Shown piece after piece: positions 56,561 to 64,000 of a DNA stretch of 64,000 nt. The stretch comes from Halichondria panicea (taxonomy: Eukaryota; Porifera; Demospongiae; Suberitida; Halichondriidae): contig NC_087390.1 in assembly GCF_963675165.1 (NCBI RefSeq), forward strand, positions 2,154,001-2,218,000, in the 5' to 3' direction. The stretch's first letter is position 1. Each line of letters begins with the position of its first letter. The position numbers and the translations under genes are program-made. The notes below the pieces were generated by a model. It saw only the letters and a program-made list of their open reading frames with translations, made no database searches and was not told the DNA's origin.

Positions 56561-56842
56561 ACTTGTTTCAGATCAACCTCCTTCCTGGTTTTGCTCACTC
56601 CTCAATTAAGTCATTATTGCTGATGTTAGCCATTATTTGAGCCAATGAGGTCAAAGTCCTTTTTTTGCATGTGCAAGTTGTGCACCAAAGAGCCAGTGCG
56701 GAAAAAATCAATTATATATATGTTCAGACTCCGTCCTTTTGTATATGTATTTTCGTCAGTTAAAAAAACAGGATATGACGTCATCAAATGAATGGGATAA
56801 TGGGTAATGAAGACTTCCCTCCCTCATCGGGTCGAGCTAGTA

Positions 56843-57050
56843 CCGTATAGCGGGTAATTTTCGTGGGGTAAAATATTCGTTCAACTCAAGAAAAGGTGGT
56901 TTTTTCGTGAGTAAAAATTTCGTTTAGTCGCGGTGGCTGCACGACATTCCTACGTTCCGATAAGCCACGTCTACGTTAAAATTTCGTGGAGGTCAGCCTG
57001 CCCACGAAAATAACGAATATTTTACCCCACGAAAATTACCCGCTATACGG
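56843..57050. mobile_element. MITE with CCGTATAGCGGGTAATTTTC ends
   Basis: Perfect termini CCGTATAGCGGGTAATTTTC / complement with TA duplication; inner CCCCACGAAAATTACCC. Sister copy at 60,478-60,674. Confidence 0.85.
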
Positions 57051-57381
57051 TATTCTCATCTGAAACAAGTATGAAACTAACAGTGGCCTTACTTGAAATT
57101 TTGACATCAATCGTTTTAAAACAATAACGGTCCTGTGATCTTCGATTCTGTATAGCAAAAATTAAAAATGTTAATAAGATATTAGTATAATTATAGCTTA
57201 GCTTTGGCACCTGTACATGTTACATGTATATAGTTGTATTTAAATGTGGACTTGGCAAACAATACATTCACATCACACTAACTGTCTATGGAGTATATCG
57301 AACATACAGGTATTATCCAGAGAACATTATATATTTTCACAAAATAGTTTCAGTTTCAGTTTCATGTCTATTGCTCTGAGC

Positions 57382-60300
57382 TCAGATTCCAACAACCCCA
57401 AAGGTGACTCCAAGAATGATGATAGTGAACAAGTGAGCGACGCAACCTCCTATGATGCCTCCGATCCCCCACTTCTTGGCATTTTGAGAGTGCCTCAAGG
57501 ATAGCTCCCTGTCTCCGTTGTTCCAGGCAGTGTCACTCTGTATAGAATACACACACATGCAACGTTCAACTGGATAATAAAATTGCCGAGCGAGAAGCAA
57601 GGGCGAATTATAATCGTGCTACCTGATTCTGGCCTATAGCTAATTATGTGGATATTATTATACTAATAATTATGTCTGTAACGGATGTGGGTTGGGTTCC
57701 CCCCGAGGTTTTAGTGAGTTTCGTCTTCGCGGTTTGGTAATGAGTGAAAACTTCTCAACGAGGATTTAAGGCTGCAGTTTTCATATTTTTGGGCCTTAAC
57801 TGCTCGTTGTGAAATATTCTGAAAACAAACAATACAGGGGCGCTTTGAGGCAATAAAGAAGCAAGCGATGCACTTGCCTATGGATGGGTGTGGCCCACGC
57901 CACATACTTCAACTTGATAAAAGAAGAAAGTAGAATTCAGTATGTAAAAGCTCACAACAAATGTGGATCTGATTACTAACACTTTGTTGCCTTTTGACCT
58001 CTGAGATCAAAGCAATAGCAGTGCCAGTATATGGCATATTGTAAGGCCAATATAATCAAGGTGGGCCTGGTATCGACTGCTTGCGTGCGCTAAATCTCCC
58101 CCGGTATCTGGGAGCTTTGGATAACATCGTATATGCTCTAATGACATCACAACGAACAGAAGTGGATTGAAGGAAGCCTTCAAAAGGGCTTTAGCCCCAC
58201 CCCCTGGATCCGCCCCTGCTAGCTGTGTATGACTTTTTGGATATTTTCTCAGTACTATAGGAAATTGTACGGGGAAAAATATCCAATAATTTTAAGCAGT
58301 CGATAGCAGGCCTTCTTTTCTCTTCGAAGGCCGGTGAAGGAGGCTAATATATGGCATGGGCAAAGTAACCTGAGACCACCGTCCACCCAATACTGCAAAT
58401 CATTGCAATGAATATGAGACACTTGGGGTTCCTGTGGTAAATGCACTAGACTACATATGCATGGTTTCGATGCAGCTACTATACGATATCAAAGAGTACA
58501 TTATTATTGTTGATTGACGGAGTTGAATTCAACATAGGAGAGGAGCTGAATGGAAACAGAAGCCTATCTGATGGCTTGATGAATAATCTTCAACGATACT
58601 GAAACAACTGTATGTTATTTAAATGGCCTGTATAGCCAAACAGTGGGAGCAAACCTTTATCAAAGGCACAGAGAAAGAGAGAAAGAGAGAATTTAAGCAC
58701 AGACAGTATAGTATAAACAAGCAGAAAGTGTATATCTATCTATAACTAAGAAGAAAAGACTTGTATCGTTACCAGACTCGTGTACATGCATCTATTGTTA
58801 TCTATTGTATATGGTATCATTTGTTTTGTGGCTTACCGGTATACCAGGACCTCAAGAAAAAGAAGTAAGTTGATTCTGCCACTGATTCTCTAATATGTGG
58901 GGGATGAGCGCGCATGTGCATATTGCACCCACAGGAATAATAATTAAAGGGGGTGTGTCCAAAGAGATGAAGTTCAGAAATGGCTACTATATAACTTGCT
59001 GTTTTAACAGATTATTTCTGACTCTTGTAGCTAACAAAAGTTAGCGCTTTAGTGCAAGACTAACTCATATGTTGAATAGAAAGTTTGTGCGAACAGATGA
59101 TGCTATGAAAGATTCTGAAGAGACTGCAACAGCCTTCAATGTGAGTCAAACTAGCCAAGAAGCTTTAATTTGCTAATCCACGAATCAAAATCCAAGAGAA
59201 TGTGGCTATAAGCCTATAAAAGCTGTTAGTTTTCGTCGCATTGCAACCGTTGAGCAGTTACAGTTAGAACAAACACACACACAACACACACACACAGCTT
59301 TACTGTATCCCTCGTGCGGCTACGCCTCGAGGCATAACAAGAAAAGGTTGCACAACACTAGTGCAGTCAACTCAAGCTCCTTGACTGGCTAACAGTAGCC
59401 ACAGTTAGGCTGACTAGCGCTAGCTATAAATGCTTCCTACTGCATACGCTTCTTGTCATTCTTCATTTCCTTTAATTTTGTCAATCCTTGATCTGATTTG
59501 ATTGATCAGGTCGGAATTGCCAAAAAGTTCAGACTAAAGTGCTCAGACGGACTCTCCAAGGCCGGCTGATTCATAGACTAACACATTTCTTGTCTTATCC
59601 TATGTATCAGCCAGTTATTTCTCTTCATTTGTATACCTCTTTCATTTTACTAACAAATCAGAGCTGCCCCTGCACAGGGGCGGATACAGGAATATTGAAA
59701 GGGGGGGAGGCTTAATCACCAGAACATTTTGCTAAAAAAAGTCAACTGTTTTTCGAGTGTATAATTTTAAGGTCAACCACATTTTGGGTACTGTTTAATC
59801 TCTTCAGCAGGGTAGACTAGCTAGCTATTGCTGAGGCATAGGAGGAGGTACGACACGCGGTTAAGCTCACGTGGCTGCTATTTATTGATTGAAGGCAAGA
59901 AAGACAAAGAAGTCGTTAAAAATGCATTCTAATGACGACGTGGCAAGTAAGCGCCATAAAGAGACAAGTTTAGAGCAATAACTCAGTGAATTTGTTGCTG
60001 GCTAGTAGCTAGAGTTTTACAAGTAGAGTTGCATGTAAGAATATAATCAAGGCTCAAATGTTTGCAGTGACTGAATGCAGGGACAGAATACTTATTAAAA
60101 CAGAATTACACTTAAGAACAATAATTCTAAGTGGTGGTTGAAAAGATTTCACACCAGCAATATAAGCCATAAGCCATAAAATCTTAGAAACGTCAAGTGT
60201 ATTTCTTGAAAGATACACGCCAAACCATATCCACTATCAAAGCTCACAGTCTTGAATGATATTCATAATCCTTTTGGCTGGTCATGTGACCAACACGTAT

Positions 60301-61585
60301 CGTACCTCCTCTGAGCACGTGACATGATTGCTGCTCTGGAGCCACACCCAATTCAAGTAAAGTTCACTAAGTTGCTACAGTCTGTCTAGCTGGAGGAGGG
60401 GGCTACAGCCCCTCCCCCTGCTGTATGCGTATAATACATATAATTATTATTATGTATAATTATGCCCTATATAGTTACCGTATAGCGGGTAATTTTCGTG
60501 GGGTAAAATATTCTTTATTTTCATGGTCAAGCTGATCTCCACGAAATTTTAACGAAGGCGTGGCTTACCGGAGCGTAGCAATGCAGTGCAGGCAACGAGA
60601 CTAAACGAAATTTTTACTCAAGAAAACCATCGTTTAACGAATTTTTTACCCCACGAAAATTACCCGCTATACAGTATTCAGTATAATTTATGGAACGGCA
60701 TTGATGCACTTCCACTGTACTTCCATGAATTCATATAATTATTGCCCTTACTTGCGATCCTATGTAGAGTCCCATTAATCCACACAAAAGACAGCAACAG
60801 AACGCAGCAAAAGCGTTGAGGACCATGTAGTTAGGTGGCTTCACAGCAACATAACCACCGGCACCATAAGGAGGAACATACGGTTGTTGGGTAACCACTC
60901 CCCCGTACCCCCCCGGACCTGAGTAAGGGGGCGGGGCACACTCACCACCACCACCTGGTGGGGCTGATGGTGCACCTCCTGTAACAAAAGTAATGTGTAT
61001 TAACAGGAGTGTAGCCAGGATTTTTTGGAAGAGGGGTCAAAACTTATCAGCCGCGCAGCGCAGAAATAATTACTGGAAGCCACGCCTCTTAATTATGACA
61101 TCACAATTGACTTCTCTCTATTTAGTTGGGTGTGGCCTGATGTTAAAGCTAGTTTAGCGAAGAATAAGAACTGTCTATAGATTTAGACCAGAATAGCTCA
61201 CAGTTAGAGACTAAATCGTTTTGCTTGCCTACTAGCTAGCTAACTGCAGCAAGATTCCGAAGAAAGGGAGTGCTCAGCAAGATAATAACTTGAGCAGAGT
61301 AGTAGAGATCCAGAAAAAGGGGGGGCATTTGCCCCCTTTGCCACCCCCTGGCTACGCCACTGCTGTAATGTGTAAATATATATTATTTAGGCCTACATGT
61401 ATTTTATTTTCAGTTAATACAATGTTATTAGTCGTAGATCAATGGAATGACTGACAATGCTGTAGCTATGCTCATTTGCAGAGCAACATATTTTTACCAC
61501 CAGGAACATTTGGAGGAGGAGCTCTTGGTTGACCATTTCCATCGGTGCCCAGCAGAGGTTTCTTCTGATCCATAGTGCTGCTCAT
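57382..61585 (-). CDS. Dispanin-like (CD225) membrane protein, third intact member
   Basis: Exon 1 61,498-61,585 (MSSTMDQKKPLLGTDG...NVPG), exon 2 60,752-60,978 (GAPSAPPGGGG, PYSGPGGYGGVVTQQPYVPP, VAVKPPNYMVLNAFAAFCCC), exon 3 57,382-57,537 (SDTAWNNGDRELSLRHSQNA..., ending FGVVGI). Phases agree, giving about 155 residues. It is closest to the 46,801-49,550 gene, including upstream sequence (CACGTGGCTA, GGGAGGGCGTGGCC), so the two are tandem duplicates. Intron 2 (3.2 kb) holds several MITEs. A MULE-like element sits about 80 bp upstream of exon 1. Confidence 0.8.
57600..59830. other. Dispanin intron 2: repeats, no gene recognised
   Basis: Contains a diverged member of the 13.1/14.5 kb repeat family (58,975-59,340, TCCACGAATCAAAATCCAAG, CCTCGAGGCATAA) and short AT-rich or GA-rich tracts (58,670-58,690). 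No coding signal. Confidence 0.5.
59838..60313. mobile_element. AGAGGAGGTACGACACG element, intronic copy
   Basis: Homologous throughout to 61,668-62,194 (GCTCACGTGGCTGCTATTT, GAAGGCAAGAAAGACAAAGA), with a decayed left end and right end CGTACCTCCTCTG. Confidence 0.7.
60478..60674. mobile_element. MITE with CCGTATAGCGGGTAATTTTC ends, second copy
   Basis: TA-flanked. Shares ends and inner CCACGAAATTTTAACG with 56,843-57,050. Lies 76 bp 3' of the dispanin exon 2 donor. Confidence 0.85.
61004..61362. mobile_element. hAT-like MITE in dispanin intron 1
   Basis: Left CAGGAGTGTAGCCAGGA, right complement CAGTGGCGTAGCCAGGG. Interior has fragments shared with 12,110-12,300 (GCCTACTAGCTAGCTAACTG). No ORF. 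Confidence 0.65.
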
Positions 61586-61667
61586 TTTCACGTGGCTAAT
61601 TATTAGTTGGCCTCAGCTTGGAATCAGCACTTCGGGGAGGGCGTGGCCATACTACTACGGTGAAATT

Positions 61668-62194
61668 CAGAGGAGGTACGACACGCGAAGCTCACGTGGC
61701 TGCTATTTCTTGATTGAAGGCAAGAAAGACAAAGAAGTCGTTAAAAATGCATTCCAATGACGACATTCAACTGGTGGCAAGTAAGCGCCATAAAGAGAGC
61801 ATAAAACTCAGTGAATTTGTTGCTGGCTAGTAGCTAGAGTTTTACAAGTAGAGATTAGATTTGTTGTAAGAACCAAGGCTCAGATGTTTGCAGTGATCCT
61901 ATCCTGAATGCAGGCACAGAATACTTATTGAATACTCTAAAACAGAATTACACTAAAAACAATAATATCTCAAAATCTAAGTGGTGGTTGAAACTGGTTG
62001 AAAAGCTATTTCACATCAGTATAAGCCCAGCAATCAACAATCCTGATCTTAGAAACCTCAAGTGTATTTTTTGAAAGATACACGCCAAACCAAATCCACT
62101 ATCAAAGTACACAGTCTTGAATGATATTCATGCACAAGTTAATGAGATTCATAATCCTTTTAGCTGGTCATGTGACCGTGTCGTACCTCCTCTG
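61668..62194. mobile_element. TIR element with 9-bp target duplication upstream of the dispanin gene
   Basis: Ends CAGAGGAGGTACGACACG and CGTGTCGTACCTCCTCTG. GGTGAAATT is duplicated exactly at 61,659-61,667 and 62,195-62,203. A 9-bp duplication is typical of MULE-type elements. 527 bp, no transposase. Confidence 0.85.
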
Positions 62195-62369
62195 GGTGAA
62201 ATTATTACAAAGCAAACAAAAAGTTTACTTGAGAAATACCTATGACCCGCAAAACTAGGCCAACATCACCACAATAATAATGCACAGTTTCGTAATTGTT
62301 CGAAAAAAACGAAATGTTCTACTGTAGTCCAACATGCAGCCACTCCCAATAGACATTTAACATATGATT

Positions 62370-62935
62370 ATCCCTCCAATGCCCCATGTCTTGGCGTTAA
62401 ATGTAGAGCAGTGGCAGATCTAGGATTCTTGAAAGAATAACATCACTTTTCATAAGCAATCTGCCATGCACTACGCTGGAGAGTTTTTTAGCCTTCATAG
62501 TCACTGAAACTGCACAGACAAAGCTTCGCAGGACTAACAAGGACTAAAGGTTAGTGAGAAGTGCATGTGAAAGCTATAGTAAGAAAGGAACAACTTGCTA
62601 ACTAGTTGCTTGAGCCTCCCACTCACTTCTCTCTCAAAGGGGGGGTTCAATTGAACCCAAATAACCCCCTCTGGATCCGCCACTGTAGAGTGCTTATTAG
62701 CCTTGTTTCTCATGTTCCAGGCATTTTTGATCTGTTATAGTGAGAAAAATTAGTTGTACAAAAACAATGTCACTGCACACAAATTGATAGTACCTACTAC
62801 TTAGCCTTAGGGTATTATATACCGCCTATAATGATAACGAATAATTATAGTCCTTTGATGTATAAAAATTATATGCTCTTACTTGCGATCCCATGTACAG
62901 TGTCTGTGTAGTGTCCCACTGATTCACACATACAT
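62370..62935 (-). pseudogene. Dispanin exon 3 and exon 2 relics, split by an insertion
   Basis: Fragments CCAATGCCCCATGTCTTGGC (62,377-62,396) and TTCTCATGTTCCAGGCATTT (62,706-62,725) are the two halves of the relic seen whole at 49,870-49,980. An insert of about 290 bp with CAGTGGCAGATC / GATCCGCCACTG ends separates them. An exon 2 end fragment (CTTGCGATCCCATGTACAG) follows at about 62,883. Confidence 0.65.
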
Positions 62936-63145
62936 AATTTTTTATAACCTGCAGAAAAAACTGACATGTACTTGAATGAATAGTGCATAGAAATTTAGGG
63001 CATAAAAAAAGAAATTCTTAGTAATAAAACCGCCCCCATCCATTTGTAGATTGAAGTTGCACCCCCTCTTCTCTTTATACGCCCTTGGTATAGCTATAGT
63101 ACATTGTATACTGATGATCCTCTTTCCTCCCTATACCGATACTCT

Positions 63146-63389
63146 GTGGTATCCTTACGACATGGAACTAACATTAAGATAAAGACTTGTGATTCCGTAA
63201 ATACTGTACTGTAAACCTGTGATTCCGTAAATACTGTGTTGTGTTAGTTCTAGTGGTTTCATGTTCTTATTTAGTCATTTCTGTACTATTGTTCTAGAAG
63301 GTTCTTTCTAGTATTGTTTTTTGTATAAATAGCCTGTGTATTTTGTATGTATCAGAGTTCTGATTTAATGAATTATTGAAGTTATCTCA
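63146..63389 (+). mobile_element. 5' LTR of a Ty3/gypsy-type retrotransposon
   Basis: Begins TGTGGTATCC where homology to the 51,940-52,100 repeat stops and ends ...TTATCTCA just before the primer-binding site. TATA-like GTATAAATAGCC at about 63,325. The 3' LTR is outside the window, so the borders are inferred from position. Confidence 0.65.
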
Positions 63390-63390
63390 C

Positions 63391-63405
63391 TGGCGACGAG
63401 GATTG
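63391..63405 (+). other. Primer-binding site of the retrotransposon
   Basis: TGGCGACGAGGATTG directly after the LTR, a form common in Ty3/gypsy elements of invertebrates and complementary to a tRNA 3' end (CCA side). Confidence 0.55.
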
Positions 63406-63426
63406 TGGATCAAGTAGCCTACAGCA

Positions 63427-64000
63427 ATGGCAGCCACACACTATGGAACTCTCAACAATTACAGACCAGACCAAGAGTCTATCAAGACCTACCTGGATCA
63501 GGTAGACCTCTACTTCACGGCGAATACAGTCCCTGATGATAAGCAAGTACCTATTCTCCTCAGCTCCATTGGTGCAACGACCTACAGTCTTCTATGTGAC
63601 TTGCTTGCACCTGAGGCTCCCAAATCGAAGACAAAGGGAGAAATATTTGCTGCACTACGGAAGCACTACGAACCGACACGAGCGGTGATCGCAGAACGTT
63701 TTCATTTTCAAAAAAGGGATCAAGTCCCTGACGAATCTTTAGCAGAATACGATGCAGCTCTACGCAAGCTGGCAACACACTGCAATTTTGGGGCGTATCT
63801 CACTGAAGCCCTACGTGACCGTTTCGTTGCAGGACTCCGAAGCGAAGCAATGCAAAGAAGACTATTAGCCGAAACAGAACTTACTTTGAAGAGAGCAATG
63901 GAAATCGCACAGGGAATGGAAGCAGCAGAAAGCAACACCAGAGCACTCAAGGCCAGCAACCCCTCCATCAAGAGCATACAAAGCAAAAGGAGACCGCAGC
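63427..64000 (+). CDS. Retrotransposon gag (5' part, runs off the window)
   Basis: Open from ATG at 63,427 to the window end, 191 codons with no stop. MAATHYGTLNNYRPDQE then a capsid-like helical region with KHYEPTRAVIAERFHFQ, ESLAEYDAALRKLA and LRDRFVAGLRSEAMQRRLL, the typical retrotrans_gag pattern of Ty3/gypsy elements. The first ATG after the primer-binding site fits the start. The end, including any zinc knuckle and pol, is outside. Confidence 0.85.
   Translation, partial: MAATHYGTLNNYRPDQESIKTYLDQVDLYFTANTVPDDKQVPILLSSIGATTYSLLCDLLAPEAPKSKTKGEIFAALRKHYEPTRAVIAERFHFQKRDQVPDESLAEYDAALRKLATHCNFGAYLTEALRDRFVAGLRSEAMQRRLLAETELTLKRAMEIAQGMEAAESNTRALKASNPSIKSIQSKRRPQ

Noticed and set aside
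1..64000. tRNA or rRNA genes
   Set aside because: I saw no cloverleaf with A and B boxes and no rRNA core; a covariance-model scan would be needed to exclude diverged ones.

Overview
The window is animal nuclear DNA: AT-rich, with GT-AG introns, many small transposons and microsatellites, and no prokaryotic features. The genes (BBS5, TMEM67/meckelin, CD225/dispanin-like membrane proteins, AIG1/GIMAP-like GTPases, one behind a CARD/death-fold-like domain) point to a ciliated invertebrate metazoan. A demosponge is my best guess, from gene content and style only.

Layout. A block is present twice in direct tandem: about 1-25,900 and 26,102-45,640 (offset 26,101 at the left end, about 19,530 at the right end). 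The start of a third copy lies at about 45,636-46,390, where homology stops. On the plus strand each block carries TMEM67 (8,215-24,818 and 33,072-44,348, about 19 recognisable exons each). Head-to-head with it on the minus strand is BBS5 (4,892-8,084 and 30,993-32,929). Downstream of BBS5 on the same strand are an intronless 511-residue GTPase (3,107-4,642 and 29,208-30,743) and a dispanin-like gene. A second GTPase gene, with a CARD-like N-terminus, sits antisense inside TMEM67 intron 4 (15,491-16,859 and 36,252-37,821). The ends of the two blocks are almost identical, while the middle (BBS5, first half of TMEM67, nested GTPase) has diverged and differs by kilobases of insertions. A recent tandem duplication with gene conversion and an assembly that joins two haplotypes end to end are both possible.

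From 44.8 to 63 kb the window is a minus-strand array of three-exon dispanin-like genes. Three look intact (44,864-46,304; 46,801-49,550; 57,382-61,585). One is degraded (53,107-55,223), two copies have lost their start codon, and there are two exon relics. Terminal-inverted-repeat elements lie between and inside them. The right edge (63,146-64,000) is the 5' end of an LTR retrotransposon with an open gag.

How it fits together. BBS5 (BBSome subunit) and meckelin (transition-zone membrane protein) are both ciliary and share an intergenic region of about 130-140 bp, with X-box-like (RFX) 14-mers in flanking introns. Both BBS5 copies look broken: the second PH-like half is missing and exon 1 is damaged. 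Both TMEM67 copies have a 29-bp minisatellite expanded inside coding exon 8 that breaks the frame unless it is spliced out. The dispanin-like and GTPase families resemble immune-effector families of vertebrates (IFITM, GIMAP) and are interleaved with the ciliary pair. Whether they form one system is inference.
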